From Planctomycetota bacterium (GTDB lineage: Bacteria; Planctomycetota; PLA2; JAEUHO01), in contig JAJDEN010000030.1 of the NCBI GenBank assembly GCA_029259775.1, forward strand, positions 1 through 53,910: a stretch of 53,910 nt of DNA, in the 5' to 3' direction. This document shows positions 17,378 to 26,620 of the stretch, in pieces. The notes under the pieces are model-generated. The model was not told the DNA's origin, ran no database searches, and worked only from the letters and a program-made list of their open reading frames with translations. Both the position numbers and the translations under genes were made by a program. How positions within the stretch are numbered: the stretch's first letter is position 1; each line of letters opens with the position of its first letter.

Positions 17378-18106
17378 ATGACCCGACGCGACGGACGTCA
17401 GCTGAGCGACATCCGCCCCATCGAGATCACGCGCCGGTTCACGACCGCGGCGCCTGGTTCCGTGCTCTATCGATGCGGTGGCACGCACGTGTTCGTCACG
17501 GCGACGATCGAGGAACGCGTCCCGCGCTGGATGTCAGGTCGCGGATCCGGGTGGCTGACCGCCGAGTACGCCATGCTCCCCGGCAGCACCAACGACCGGA
17601 AGGCCCGCGCGACGTCCACGGGCCGGGTGGATGGCCGCACGCAGGAGATCCAGCGCCTCGTGGGCCGCGCCCTGCGCTCCATCGTCGACATGAAGGCCAT
17701 TGGAGAACGCACCGTCTGGCTCGACTGCGACGTCCTGCAGGCCGATGGCGGGACCCGCACCGCCTGCCTCAACGCGGCCTACATCGCACTCTGCGACGCG
17801 CTCCAGACCTACAAGTTCAAGCGACCGCTCGAGAAGTGGCCGATCGAGGAACCAATGGGAGCCATCTCGGCCGGCATCGTCCGTGGCGAGCCCATGGTCG
17901 ATCTCGACTACTCCGAGGACCACCGGGCCGACGTGGACATGAACGTCGTCATGACAGCCTCGGGGAATTTCATGGAGGTCCAGGGCACCGGCGAGACACG
18001 GCCCTTCACTCCGGAAGAGCTCCAGTCGATCCTCGATCTCTGCCGCGGAGGCATCGATCAGGTCCTCGCGACGGCGCGCGAGGCGCTGGCGAAGCCGCTC
18101 GCGTGA
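17378..18106 (+). CDS. rph: Ribonuclease PH
   Basis: 242 aa, normal length. Phosphorolytic 3'-5' exoribonuclease that trims tRNA 3' ends. Family blocks in order: R.DGR near the start (RRDGRQLSDIRPIEI), GSGWLTAEYAMLPGST, the basic stretch R...GR.DGRTQEIQRLVGRALR, DCDVLQADGGTRTA for catalysis and phosphate binding, and FMEVQGTGE near the C-terminus. The GTGA overlap with rdgB (18103-18106) is the common rph-rdgB pairing of many bacteria. AGGAGG precedes the ATG. Confidence 0.95.
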   Translation: MTRRDGRQLSDIRPIEITRRFTTAAPGSVLYRCGGTHVFVTATIEERVPRWMSGRGSGWLTAEYAMLPGSTNDRKARATSTGRVDGRTQEIQRLVGRALRSIVDMKAIGERTVWLDCDVLQADGGTRTACLNAAYIALCDALQTYKFKRPLEKWPIEEPMGAISAGIVRGEPMVDLDYSEDHRADVDMNVVMTASGNFMEVQGTGETRPFTPEELQSILDLCRGGIDQVLATAREALAKPLA

Positions 18107-18714
18107 GCGCTCCGGCCATCGACGGTCCGATCTACGTCGCCACGACGAACGCGCACAAGGCAGCCGAGATCGCCGCCATCCTTGCGCCGACCGGCCTGGA
18201 CATCCGCCCCGCGCCCCACATGCCGGAGGTCGTCGAGGACGGTGAGACCTTCCGCGACAACGCGATCCTGAAGGCCCGTGCCGCCGCGGCCGCCTTGCGG
18301 GCCCCGGCCCTCGCGGACGACTCCGGCTTGGCCGTCGACATCCTGGACGGCGCCCCAGGCGTCCATTCGGCGCGCTACGCAGGCGAGCAGGACGGTGACC
18401 AGGCCAACAACGCGTTGCTGGTCAAGACCCTCACGGCGCTGGGCGTCGAGGACCCCGCCGCGGCGTTCATTTGCCATGTGGTCCTCGCCGCGCCCGACGG
18501 GACGGTCGTCGCAGAGGCCGAGGGACGGGTCGCGGGCGCGATCCGCTGGCCCGCAGCCGGCGGCGGCGGCTTCGGCTACGACCCGCTCTTCTTCCATCCG
18601 CCCAGCGACTGCCGCCTGTCCGAGCTGGCGCCGGAGGCGAAGAACGCGATCAGCCACCGCGGCCAGGCCCTGAGGCAGCTCGCAGCGCTCCTCTCGGACA
18701 GCCTGCGAAGCTGA
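18103..18714 (+). CDS. rdgB: dITP/XTP pyrophosphatase (RdgB/HAM1)
   Basis: 203 aa from GTG 18103, which overlaps the rph stop. It hydrolyses non-canonical purine NTPs (dITP, XTP) to monophosphates. Family blocks: the ATTNAHKAAEI opening (usual S/T-x-N-x-x-K), ETFRDNAILKARAA, ADDSGLAVDILDGAPGVHSARYAG, GGGGFGYDPLFF and ELAPEAKNAISHRGQA. All nucleotide- and Mg-binding motifs are intact. Confidence 0.95.
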   Translation: MSAPAIDGPIYVATTNAHKAAEIAAILAPTGLDIRPAPHMPEVVEDGETFRDNAILKARAAAAALRAPALADDSGLAVDILDGAPGVHSARYAGEQDGDQANNALLVKTLTALGVEDPAAAFICHVVLAAPDGTVVAEAEGRVAGAIRWPAAGGGGFGYDPLFFHPPSDCRLSELAPEAKNAISHRGQALRQLAALLSDSLRS

Positions 18715-18753
18715 TCGGGCCAGCGGCCCAACCCGCCTCTAGAATCCCGCTGC

Positions 18754-20583
18754 ATGACCACCGGGCCGATCGAACACATTCGCAACTTCGCCATCGTCGC
18801 GCACATTGACCATGGCAAGTCCACGCTCGCGGATCGCTTTCTCGAGATCACCGGTCTCGTGCAGAAGCGCGCCGGCAAGGACCTCGTCCTGGACGACCTG
18901 GACCTCGAGCGCGAGCGCGGCATCACGATCAAGGCGCGCGCCGTCCGCATGCCCTACGAGAAGGACGGCAAGCAGTACATCCTCAACCTCATCGACACGC
19001 CCGGGCACGTCGACTTCACCTACGAGGTGAGCCGCTCCCTCGCCGCCTGCGAAGGCGCGATCCTCCTGGTCGATGCGACCCAGGGTGTCGAGGCACAGAC
19101 GGTCGCGAACGCCTACCTCGCCATCGAGGCCGATCTCGAACTGATGCCGGTCCTCAACAAGATCGACATGCAGGGCGCCCGCCCCGAGCAGGTCAAGGAG
19201 GAGATCCACGCCGTGCTCGGCCTGGACCCAAGCGAGATCCTCAACTGCTCGGCCAAGACCGGCGCCGGCGCGAAGGAAGTCCTGGATCAACTGATCGAGA
19301 TCGTGCCTCCGCCCGTCGGCGACCCCGACGGGCCGATGCGCGCGCTGCTGTTCGACGCGGTGTACGACACCTACCGCGGTGTCGTCATCTACCTCCGCAT
19401 GATCGACGGCAAGCTGACGACGGGCACGCGCATCCACCTGATCGGCGTGGACAAGCAGTACGAGGTCACGGAAATCGGCGTGCTGGCACCCGACCGCGTG
19501 AAGGTGAAGTCGCTGTCCGCAGGTGAGTCGGGCTACATCGTCGCCAACATCAAGTCGCTGGCGGACGTAACCATCGGCGACACCGTGACGACCTATCCGC
19601 ACCCGCCGTCCGTGAAGCAGCTCCCCGGCTACCGCCAGCCGCAGCCGATGGTCTACTGCGGCCTCTACCCGACGTTCCCCAAGGACTTCGAAGCCCTGCG
19701 CAAGGCGCTGCAGACGCTCAGCCTCAACGACGCGTCGTTCTCCTACCACCCGGAGACCTCCGAGGCCCTCGGCTTCGGGTTCCGCTGCGGCTTCCTAGGG
19801 TTGCTGCACATGGAGATCGTCCAGGAGCGCCTCGAGCGTGACAGCGACGTCGACCTCGTGCAGACCGCGCCGAACGTCACGTACGAGGTGGTCAAGACGG
19901 GCGGGGAGGTCATCCGCGTCGAGAAGCCGTCGGACGTGCCGGACCCGAACCACATCGAGGAGTTCCGCGAGCCCATCGCCCGCTGCAGCATGATCGTTCC
20001 GCACGACTGTGTCGGCGCGATGATGTCCCTCTGCACCGAGAAGCGCGGCGTCTACGTGGAGACGCAGTACCTCTCCCCGACGCGCGTGATGCTCATCTAC
20101 GACGTGCCGCTGCAGGAGATCGTGTTCGACTTCTACGATCGGCTGAAGTCCGCCACGCGCGGCTACGGCACGCTCGACTACGACATCAAGGCCTACGAGA
20201 AGGCGAATCTGGTCCGCCTGCGCATCCTGGTGAACGCCATCGAGGTCGACGCGCTCTCCATGATCTGCCACCGCGACACCGCCGAGCGACGCGGGCGCCG
20301 CGTGCTCGAGAGCCTGCGCAAGTCGATCCCGCGCCATCTCTTCAAGGTGCCGCTGCAGGCCGCCATCGGCGGCAAGATCATCGCGCGCGAGACGATCTCT
20401 GCGATGCGCAAGGACGTCACGGCCAAGTGCTACGGCGGCGACATCAGCCGCAAGCGCAAGCTGCTCGAGAAGCAGAAGGCGGGCAAGAAGCGCATGAAGC
20501 AGGTCGGCAGCGTCGAGATTCCCCAGGAGGCCTTCCTCTCGGTCCTCGGGTCGGACGATGACGGGAAGAAGAAGAAGAAGTGA
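18754..20583 (+). CDS. lepA: Elongation factor 4 (LepA)
   Basis: 609 aa, normal length. Translational GTPase acting on stalled or initiating ribosomes. G motifs: G1 AHIDHGKST (16-24), G2 ERGITIK, G3 DTPGH (81-85), G4 NKID, G5 SAKTG. The C-terminal domain specific to LepA is present (PLQAAIGGKIIARETISAMR, then VTAKCYGGDISRKRKLLEKQ). The protein ends in a run of five lysines. It overlaps lepB by 4 nt, the classical lepA-lepB arrangement. Confidence 0.97.
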   Translation: MTTGPIEHIRNFAIVAHIDHGKSTLADRFLEITGLVQKRAGKDLVLDDLDLERERGITIKARAVRMPYEKDGKQYILNLIDTPGHVDFTYEVSRSLAACEGAILLVDATQGVEAQTVANAYLAIEADLELMPVLNKIDMQGARPEQVKEEIHAVLGLDPSEILNCSAKTGAGAKEVLDQLIEIVPPPVGDPDGPMRALLFDAVYDTYRGVVIYLRMIDGKLTTGTRIHLIGVDKQYEVTEIGVLAPDRVKVKSLSAGESGYIVANIKSLADVTIGDTVTTYPHPPSVKQLPGYRQPQPMVYCGLYPTFPKDFEALRKALQTLSLNDASFSYHPETSEALGFGFRCGFLGLLHMEIVQERLERDSDVDLVQTAPNVTYEVVKTGGEVIRVEKPSDVPDPNHIEEFREPIARCSMIVPHDCVGAMMSLCTEKRGVYVETQYLSPTRVMLIYDVPLQEIVFDFYDRLKSATRGYGTLDYDIKAYEKANLVRLRILVNAIEVDALSMICHRDTAERRGRRVLESLRKSIPRHLFKVPLQAAIGGKIIARETISAMRKDVTAKCYGGDISRKRKLLEKQKAGKKRMKQVGSVEIPQEAFLSVLGSDDDGKKKKK

Positions 20584-22088
20584 GCCCCGAGACGGAGTCG
20601 GTTCGCCGCGCACGGGACACCTCCGAGCCCGACACGGTGCTCACGTTCGTGAAGGACAACCTGGAGGCGATCGCCGTTGCCATCGTGATGGCCTTGGTCA
20701 TCAAGCACTTCTGCGTCGAAGCGTTCAAGATCCCGACCTCGTCGATGCGTCCCACGCTCCTCGGCGAGTCGGACAACGAGCAGGGCGAGGGCGATCGGAT
20801 CCTGGTCGACAAGTTCGCCTACCTGTTCTCGAGTCCGTCCCGCTGGGACGTCATCGTCTTCCGCTACCCGCTCAACATGGCGCGCAACTTCATCAAGCGC
20901 ATCGCGGGTCTGCCGGGAGAGCACTTGCGCATCTCGGATGATGGCGACCTCTGGGTCAAGCGGGCGGGCAAGGAGCACGGCGACGACGAGCTGCACATCC
21001 CGCAGAAGCCTCCGCGCGTGCGCGAGCAGTTCTACCGGGCGGTCTACCCCCCGCTGCCGCCGGAGCCGGACGAGGACGACGAGAAAAGCACGACGATCCC
21101 CGCCACCTTGTCGCACTTCTGGCGCATCGACGGCGGCGTGCCCAACGCCTGGCGGCTCGAGAGCCACGCCGAGTTTGTCTACAACGGCGGTCGCGCAGCG
21201 GCGCTGCGCAACGTCGCTTCGATCCTCGAGCACACCACGCCGCGTTCGTGGCCGTCGTCGAGCAACGCGGGCGAGCTCGTTCGTGACGCCCGCTTCGCGA
21301 TGCGCGTCACGCTCGACGCACCGAAGAAGGAGGGCGAGGACACGTCGTCGCGCTTCACGCTGCGCTGGCGGCCCGACGCGAGCTTCCTCGCCGTCATCAC
21401 ATTGAGCAGCAAGGCCGGCACCTCGGAAGCGTTCGTGCGGCGCGACACGCAGGTCGTGAAGCAGGCGGCGCTGGACGTTGTCCTCGAGGCCGGCACGAGC
21501 TACGACGTGGTGCTCGAGTACGTCGACGGACATCTACGCGCGCACGTCGACGGCAAGGAGCTCGCGGTGCTCGCGGATGGGCGCACGTTCTCCGACACCC
21601 TCGACGAGGCCGGTGACCAGCGCTTCACGATCGAGGCCGAGGGTCACGGCCTCAAGGTGCAGGACCTGGCCATCGCGCGGGATCTCCGCTACGAGAACTC
21701 GTGGGACGCGAACCCGTCGGCGGAGCGGCGCGGCATCGACATCCCCGACGGCAGGTACTTCATGCTCGGTGACAACACCTCCAACAGCAGCGACAGCCGG
21801 CGCTGGCGCATGGTGACGGTGCACATCCGAGGTGGCGGCACGATTCGCCACGACCACTCCGACTCGCCTGAGTACCTGAAGTCGGGCAACGGCGACCTGT
21901 CGCTCAAGCGCGTGACGGATGCGGACGGCATCGTGCGCACGTGGAACGAGAACGACGAAGACACCGACAAGGGGAGCGAGACGAACGCCGCCCCCTTCGT
22001 CGACAGCGATCTGATCGTCGGACGCGCGTTCCTGGTCTTCTGGCCGTGTTGGCCCAAGTTTCCCGGTCGCCTCGGCTTCATCCACTAG
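20580..22088 (+). CDS. lepB: Signal peptidase I with a large inserted domain
   Basis: 502 aa, roughly twice the usual length. A single TM anchor (about 29-44) is followed by the catalytic Ser in IPTSSMRPTL (about S55) and the general-base Lys in FIKRIAGLPGE (about K106). Between there and the conserved GRYFMLGDNTSNSSDSR block (about 391-407) lie some 245 extra residues. That insertion holds an acidic Pro-rich linker and a beta-rich part (VTLDAPKK, RFTLRWRPDASFLAVITLSS, YDVVLEYVDGHLRAHVDGKE) that looks like a concanavalin/LamG-type sandwich. The C-terminal GRAFLVFWPCWP region is normal for bacterial SPase. Start GTG overlaps the lepA stop. The catalytic dyad is intact, so it should be active. 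Confidence 0.9.
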   Translation: MSPETESVRRARDTSEPDTVLTFVKDNLEAIAVAIVMALVIKHFCVEAFKIPTSSMRPTLLGESDNEQGEGDRILVDKFAYLFSSPSRWDVIVFRYPLNMARNFIKRIAGLPGEHLRISDDGDLWVKRAGKEHGDDELHIPQKPPRVREQFYRAVYPPLPPEPDEDDEKSTTIPATLSHFWRIDGGVPNAWRLESHAEFVYNGGRAAALRNVASILEHTTPRSWPSSSNAGELVRDARFAMRVTLDAPKKEGEDTSSRFTLRWRPDASFLAVITLSSKAGTSEAFVRRDTQVVKQAALDVVLEAGTSYDVVLEYVDGHLRAHVDGKELAVLADGRTFSDTLDEAGDQRFTIEAEGHGLKVQDLAIARDLRYENSWDANPSAERRGIDIPDGRYFMLGDNTSNSSDSRRWRMVTVHIRGGGTIRHDHSDSPEYLKSGNGDLSLKRVTDADGIVRTWNENDEDTDKGSETNAAPFVDSDLIVGRAFLVFWPCWPKFPGRLGFIH

Positions 22089-22112
22089 GTCCGCGCGCCG
22101 CGCGCGCGGACC
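22088..22112 (+). terminator. Strong G+C hairpin at the end of lepB
   Basis: GGTCCGCGCG / CGCGCGGACC, 10 bp with a 5-nt loop, starting at the last base of the lepB TAG. No T tract follows, so it may stop exonucleases or act with Rho rather than as a classical terminator. Confidence 0.45.
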
Positions 22113-22449
22113 GGGTAGGGGCGACCAACATCTCCTCAGGCTGCGTTGCAGCCCGAGGACCGGGCCCACGCTACGCGCATCCCGCTCGCTGCGCTTGCGG
22201 GAGGCCGCTCGCCAAGCCTCGCGACCGGCCCTGATGTCTCGACACCCTCAAGGGGGCTCCCGCCCCCTTACGGTCCGGCTCCGCTCCGCTCCGACCGGAC
22301 CTATCCCCATCAGAAGGTTCGGGGATGCATCCGGTCGACCCTGTGCCGTAGGGGCGGCCACAAGGGCCGCCCCTACGGCAACATGGCAGGCCGGGCGTCC
22401 AAGGTGATCGCGGACATCACGACGAAACGCCCTTAGGATCAGCAGCCAC
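22113..22449. other. Palindrome-rich intergenic region between lepB and lptB
   Basis: No gene. Besides the two separately listed hairpins it holds CCTCAGGCTGC/GCAGCCCGAGG around 22134-22158 (one mismatch pair), CCCGC...GCGGG near 22180-22201, and GGTCCGG...CCGGACC around 22274-22303. A half-site GTAGGGGCGACC stands at about 22116. The lptB promoter, if separate, lies in the last 60 nt. Confidence 0.6.
22345..22379. repeat. REP-like palindrome, 15-bp perfect arms
   Basis: GCCGTAGGGGCGGCC / GGCCGCCCCTACGGC with loop ACAAG. GTAGGGGCGGCC-type palindromes are, from memory, scattered through many unrelated bacterial genomes as extragenic repeats; the copy number in this genome cannot be judged from the window. 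Confidence 0.75.
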
Positions 22450-23211
22450 ATGGCGCTCCTCGAAGCACGCAATCTCGTGAAGTCCTACCGCCAGCGGGTC
22501 GTCGTCGACCACGTGGGCTTCCAGGTCGATCCCGGCGAGATCGTCGGCCTGCTCGGGCCCAACGGCGCCGGCAAGACCACCTCGTTTCGCATGGTCGTCG
22601 GCATGGTCACGCCCGACGAGGGGCAAGTCTTCCTCCGCGACAAGGCCATCTCCAAACTGCCGATCTACAAGCGAGCCCAACGCGGCATCGCGTACCTGCC
22701 GCAGGAGCCGAGCGTGTTCCGGCGCATGAGCGTCGAGGACAACCTGCTCGCGATTCTCGAGACCGTGCACATGTCGCGGGCCGATCGCAAGGCCCGCGCG
22801 AACAAGCTGATCAGCGAGCTGGAGCTCGAGAAGGTCCGTCGCAGCCGCGCCGAGGTCCTCTCCGGCGGCGAGCGCAGGCGTCTCGAGATCGCCCGAGCCC
22901 TGGTCCACGAGCCGGAGCTGCTCCTTCTCGATGAGCCGTTTGCCGGCGTCGACCCGATCACCGTCCAGGAGATCCAGGGCATCCTGCGCCGTCTCAAGCG
23001 CGACAAGGGGATCGCCATCCTCCTGACCGACCACAACGTGCGCGAGACGCTGGCGATCACGGACCGCTCCTACATCATCGCGGCGGGCAAGATCCTCCGT
23101 CATGGCACCCCGGACGTGCTCGTGGCCGACGAGGTCGTGCGCCAGGCCTACCTGGGCGAGGGGTTCTACATGCCCGAGCTGGGCCGCGAGGCGGAGCCGG
23201 AGGGCGCCTAG
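22450..23211 (+). CDS. lptB: LPS export ABC transporter ATPase
   Basis: 253 aa. LptB powers the LptFG complex that pulls lipopolysaccharide out of the inner membrane. Walker A GPNGAGKT, the Q-loop stretch [20 protein letters not shown] (its PQEPSVFR form is the LptB hallmark), signature [15 protein letters not shown], Walker [14 protein letters not shown] and the H-loop TDHNVRETL are all present. The call implies an outer membrane with LPS. lptA, lptC, lptF and lptG are not in the window. Confidence 0.92.
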   Translation: MALLEARNLVKSYRQRVVVDHVGFQVDPGEIVGLLGPNGAGKTTSFRMVVGMVTPDEGQVFLRDKAISKLPIYKRAQRGIAYLPQEPSVFRRMSVEDNLLAILETVHMSRADRKARANKLISELELEKVRRSRAEVLSGGERRRLEIARALVHEPELLLLDEPFAGVDPITVQEIQGILRRLKRDKGIAILLTDHNVRETLAITDRSYIIAAGKILRHGTPDVLVADEVVRQAYLGEGFYMPELGREAEPEGA

Positions 23212-23295
23212 GGGGCCACCACCCCGACCTCCCCTTCTGGCCCCGGGGCGCAGCGGCGTAGACTCACCGATCCGCTGGTTCCTGGGGACTCACCC

Positions 23296-24045
23296 GTGAA
23301 GATCATCGTCTGCATCAAGCGTGTCGTAGACACGGAGACACGCGTCAAGATCGGCGCCGACGGCGCGAGCATCGATCTCGGCGGCGTGCAGTACATCACC
23401 GCCCCCTACGACGAGATGGCCGTCGAAAAGGCAATCCAACTGCGCGACGAGGCGGGCGAGGGCAACGTGACCGTCGTCACCGTAGGACCCGCGGCCGCCA
23501 CGAAGGAGCTGCGCACCGCGCTCGCCATGGGCGCCGATGAAGCGGTGCACGCCACGACCGAGAATCGCCTCGGGCCGCAGGCCACGGCGCTGGCGCTCAA
23601 GGCGGCGATCGATGGTCGCGACTACGACCTCATCCTCTGCGGCAAGCAGGCGACGGACGAGGACGACGCTGCGGTCGGCCCCATGCTCGCCGCGGCGCTC
23701 GAGCTGCCGTGCGTCGCCTTCGTCCACGGGCTGACCGTCGAAGGCGGCAAGGCCATCGTCGAGCGAGAGATCGACGGCGAGACCGAGATCCTCGAGGTGG
23801 ACCTGCCAGCCGTGCTCACCGCGCAGAAGGGACTCGCCGAACCGCGCTACCCCGGCCTCAAGGGAATCATGGCGGCGAAGAAGAAGCCGCTGGCGACGGC
23901 CGAGGCGGCGGGCGGCGACGACCCCACCGTCCTCGAGTCCCTCGCGCTGCCGCCCGCGCGCGGCGCGATGGTCACGATCGAACCGACGGCGGACGGCATG
24001 CGCTCCCTGCTGGAGAGCCTCCGCAACGACAAGAAGGTGCTGTGA
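23296..24045 (+). CDS. etfB: Electron transfer flavoprotein, beta subunit
   Basis: 249 aa. With EtfA it carries electrons from acyl-CoA and other dehydrogenases to the quinone pool. Typical blocks: MKIIVCIKRVVDTETRVKI, the APYDEMAVEKAIQLRD segment, GADEAVH, DLILCGKQATDEDDAAVGPM (AMP/FAD-binding part) and LPAVLTAQKGLAEPRYPGLK, the dehydrogenase-recognition loop. Start ATG-like GTG 23296 follows a short gap after lptB. It shares one base with etfA (TGATG). Confidence 0.95.
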   Translation: MKIIVCIKRVVDTETRVKIGADGASIDLGGVQYITAPYDEMAVEKAIQLRDEAGEGNVTVVTVGPAAATKELRTALAMGADEAVHATTENRLGPQATALALKAAIDGRDYDLILCGKQATDEDDAAVGPMLAAALELPCVAFVHGLTVEGGKAIVEREIDGETEILEVDLPAVLTAQKGLAEPRYPGLKGIMAAKKKPLATAEAAGGDDPTVLESLALPPARGAMVTIEPTADGMRSLLESLRNDKKVL

Positions 24046-25019
24046 TGTCCGACGTCCTGCTGTTCCTCGAGACCGCACACGGTGAAGCCGGCGCGACACT
24101 CAAGAAGCCGGCCGCCGAGGTCGCGACTGCGGGCCGCGCGCTCGCCGACGCGCTGGGCGGCCGCCTCGTCGCGCTCATCACCGGCGACGTCCCCGCCGAC
24201 GGCATCCTGGGCCTCCACGGCGTGGACCACGTCCTCACGGTGAGCGGCGACGGCTACGGGCGCCACATGCTCGCGCCGCAGGCCGCCGCGCTCGAAGCCG
24301 CGGTCGCGAGCGTCCGGCCGCGCGCAGTCCTGCTCGCCGCGTCCGTGCTCGGCAAGGAACTTGGCGCCTACGTCGCCGGCCGCCTCGGCTGGAGCCTCAT
24401 GAGCGACGTGATCTCCGTCGCGCTGGACGGCGACCGCCTCACGGCGACCAAGCCGAAGTACGCCGGCAAGGCGTTGGCGCGCCTCGCGGCGGCCGGCCCG
24501 GCCATCGTCTCGCTGCGGCCCAACGCCGTCCCCCCCGCCGAGAACGCCCGCGACGCGACGTCCGAGGCGCTCGTGGTTGCTGCGTCCGACGCGCGCGTCC
24601 GCCTCCGTGAGGTCGTCGCCGCGGGCGAAAAGAAACTCGAACTGACCGAAGCCGACACGATCGTCTCCGGAGGGCGCGGCCTCGGCGCCCCCGAGAACTG
24701 GGGCCTGATCACCGACTTGGCGCACGCGCTCGGCGCGGCCCATGGCGCCTCCCGCGCCGTGGTGGATGCCGGCTGGCGCCCGCACGCCGAGCAAGTCGGC
24801 CAGACGGGCAAGACCGTCTCGCCCAAGCTCTACATCGCGTGCGGCATCTCAGGCGCGATCCAGCATCTGGCCGGCATGAGCAGCAGCAAGGTCATCGTGG
24901 CCGTGAACAAGGACGCCGAGGCCCCCATCTTCAAGGTCGCGGACTACGGCATCGTGGGCGACGTCCACGACGTCCTGCCTCTCCTGACGGCCGCTGCCGG
25001 CACGTTCCTCACGAGCTAG
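24045..25019 (+). CDS. etfA: Electron transfer flavoprotein, alpha subunit
   Basis: 324 aa from ATG 24045, which overlaps the etfB stop by one base. The C-terminal FAD-binding half shows the family blocks: [56 protein letters not shown] and [20 protein letters not shown]. The N-terminal half is the usual beta-like domain. Partner of EtfB; no ETF:quinone oxidoreductase or acyl-CoA dehydrogenase is nearby. Confidence 0.95.
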   Translation: MSDVLLFLETAHGEAGATLKKPAAEVATAGRALADALGGRLVALITGDVPADGILGLHGVDHVLTVSGDGYGRHMLAPQAAALEAAVASVRPRAVLLAASVLGKELGAYVAGRLGWSLMSDVISVALDGDRLTATKPKYAGKALARLAAAGPAIVSLRPNAVPPAENARDATSEALVVAASDARVRLREVVAAGEKKLELTEADTIVSGGRGLGAPENWGLITDLAHALGAAHGASRAVVDAGWRPHAEQVGQTGKTVSPKLYIACGISGAIQHLAGMSSSKVIVAVNKDAEAPIFKVADYGIVGDVHDVLPLLTAAAGTFLTS

Positions 25020-25096
25020 GCTCGCGGGCCTCCCCGCCGGGGCCGGGCGGCCGTGTAGGATTCCGGTGCCCGCCGATCCCCCGTCCTGGAGTCCGT

Positions 25097-25540
25097 TTGA
25101 GCGATCCCGACGCCCAGCAAGCCTCCCGTGAGGAGCGGCCGGAGGAGCCCGCGCCGGCCCCGCTGCCCGAGTTGGTGACAGGACGCGGGAGTCTCCGCGA
25201 CTACGCCCTCAAACGCCTGAAGGCCAGCCGGATGCTGCAGGCGAGCGCCGTGGCGGCCATTCTCTGCTACGGGGCCCTGCCCCTCCTCGTCATCTTCCCG
25301 GAGCCCGCCAACCCGCGCATGGGCTTCTGGATCGCGGCGCTCATCGTGCTGATGAGCCTGGCCTCCTGGAGCCTGCTGTTCTGGTGGTACCCCGTCTTCG
25401 AGCAGACCAAGAGGGTCCTCGGCGATGACCCGCGCGGCCTGACCATTGCACGAACACTCGAATCCCTCGCAATCGGGTGCGTGGTGGTCGTACATGCGCT
25501 GATGGCCTTTATCATCGTGCGCTCGGGAGTGACCACATGA
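25097..25540 (+). CDS. Three-helix membrane protein of unknown function
   Basis: 147 aa from TTG 25097 (TGGAG about 6 nt upstream). Residues 1-45 are polar and acidic. Three hydrophobic helices follow: QASAVAAILCYGALPLLVIF, GFWIAALIVLMSLASWSLLF and LESLAIGCVVVVHALMAFII. No family recognised. Its TGA overlaps the ATG of the next gene (ATGA), so it is likely co-translated with the Pro-rich exported protein. Confidence 0.65.
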   Translation: MSDPDAQQASREERPEEPAPAPLPELVTGRGSLRDYALKRLKASRMLQASAVAAILCYGALPLLVIFPEPANPRMGFWIAALIVLMSLASWSLLFWWYPVFEQTKRVLGDDPRGLTIARTLESLAIGCVVVVHALMAFIIVRSGVTT

Positions 25541-26574
25541 GCAAGTCCAACTTCAAGCTGTCGACCGCCGCACTCGCCTTCGGGTTCGCGCTCGCCGTCA
25601 CCGTCGGGTACGGCGTCGCCTTCGCGGACGAGCCGCCGCCCGACGACTTCCCGCCGCCGGCCGCCCCGAAGACACCTCCCGTCAAGACGCCCCCGGTCGA
25701 GACGCCCGAAGGCGATACGCCCGAAGGCGAGGTCCCCGAGGTCGAGACTCCCAAGGTCGAGACCCCTGAGGTCGAGACCCCTGAGGTGGAGGCCCCCGAG
25801 GTGGAGGCGCCGAAGGGCGAAGACGCGTGGAGCCCGCCGGCCGTGACGCCGGGTGGGACAGGCAGCACGTTGCCGCCGCCCCAGATCATTCGTCGCCGTG
25901 GTCGTGGTTTGCCTCCGAAGCAGCCGCGCCCCTCAGGCGCGATGCCCACCTTCGACATCCCTGCGACGAACAAGCCCCAGAGGACGCCCCTCATTCGCGA
26001 TGTCGCCGCCGAGCGCCCCGGCAGCGTGATGCCCCCCGCACCCGCACTGCCCGGCGCGGCCACCCCGCCGCCCCCCGCCCCGCCCAAGCTGCCCATCAAG
26101 AAGGTGCAGCCGACCGCGCCCACCCAGCCGCGCCTGATCCCGGCCGCGCGCTCCGGCACGCGTGTCATCGGCGTCGCCAAGACGCACAACGTCGCGCTGT
26201 CCGACGGCGACCTCGCCCTGCAGATCGACGTCGACTACGACGTGCGCGGTCAATCCGGTCAGGACATCTACGTCGGCATCTGGTTCGTCCGCAAGGACAC
26301 GGGCAAGCACATCAAGGCGGCGCTGACCTCCTACGGCGATCCGACGGGGTTCGTCACCCTGCAGACGCGCAGCTCACGCGTCCAGACCGCCGCGGCGCGC
26401 TTCGCCGCTACGTTGCGCATCCCGTACCGGGCGTTCCCGGTGGCGACGGGCACGGACGCCTACGACGTGGAAGCGCGCGTGCAGATCCTGCGCCGTGAGA
26501 GCGGCACCGCCGTCAGCGCCCTGGCGCGCGGCACGACCGAGTTCCGCGTCTACGGCGCCTCGGACGCCAAGTAG
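25537..26574 (+). CDS. Exported Pro/Glu-repeat protein with C-terminal beta domain
   Basis: 345 aa from ATG 25537. A signal peptide (LSTAALAFGFALAVTVGYGV, cleavage near AFADE) is followed by a Pro-rich region with about nine 15-nt repeats encoding V(E/K)TPE-type pentapeptides (about residues 49-93), then a basic Pro linker. The last about 130 residues form a beta-rich domain: NVALSDGDLALQIDVDYDVR, QDIYVGIWFVRKDTGKHI, TLRIPYRAFPVATGTDAYDV. The repeats probably act as a rigid spacer across the periplasm or cell wall, and the end as a binding domain (inference). Coupled to the upstream membrane protein. Confidence 0.7.
   Translation: MSKSNFKLSTAALAFGFALAVTVGYGVAFADEPPPDDFPPPAAPKTPPVKTPPVETPEGDTPEGEVPEVETPKVETPEVETPEVEAPEVEAPKGEDAWSPPAVTPGGTGSTLPPPQIIRRRGRGLPPKQPRPSGAMPTFDIPATNKPQRTPLIRDVAAERPGSVMPPAPALPGAATPPPPAPPKLPIKKVQPTAPTQPRLIPAARSGTRVIGVAKTHNVALSDGDLALQIDVDYDVRGQSGQDIYVGIWFVRKDTGKHIKAALTSYGDPTGFVTLQTRSSRVQTAAARFAATLRIPYRAFPVATGTDAYDVEARVQILRRESGTAVSALARGTTEFRVYGASDAK
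25681..25815 (+). repeat. Nine 15-nt tandem repeats encoding VETPE-like units
   Basis: Consecutive 15-nt blocks of the form GTCGAGACCCCTGAG, with variants GTGGAGGCCCCCGAG and GGCGATACGCCCGAA. Two adjacent copies are identical, suggesting recent duplication. Confidence 0.85.
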
Positions 26575-26620
26575 CCCGGAGCGGCTCGCTCGGCCGTCGT
26601 CAGCACCCGGGTAGGGGCGT

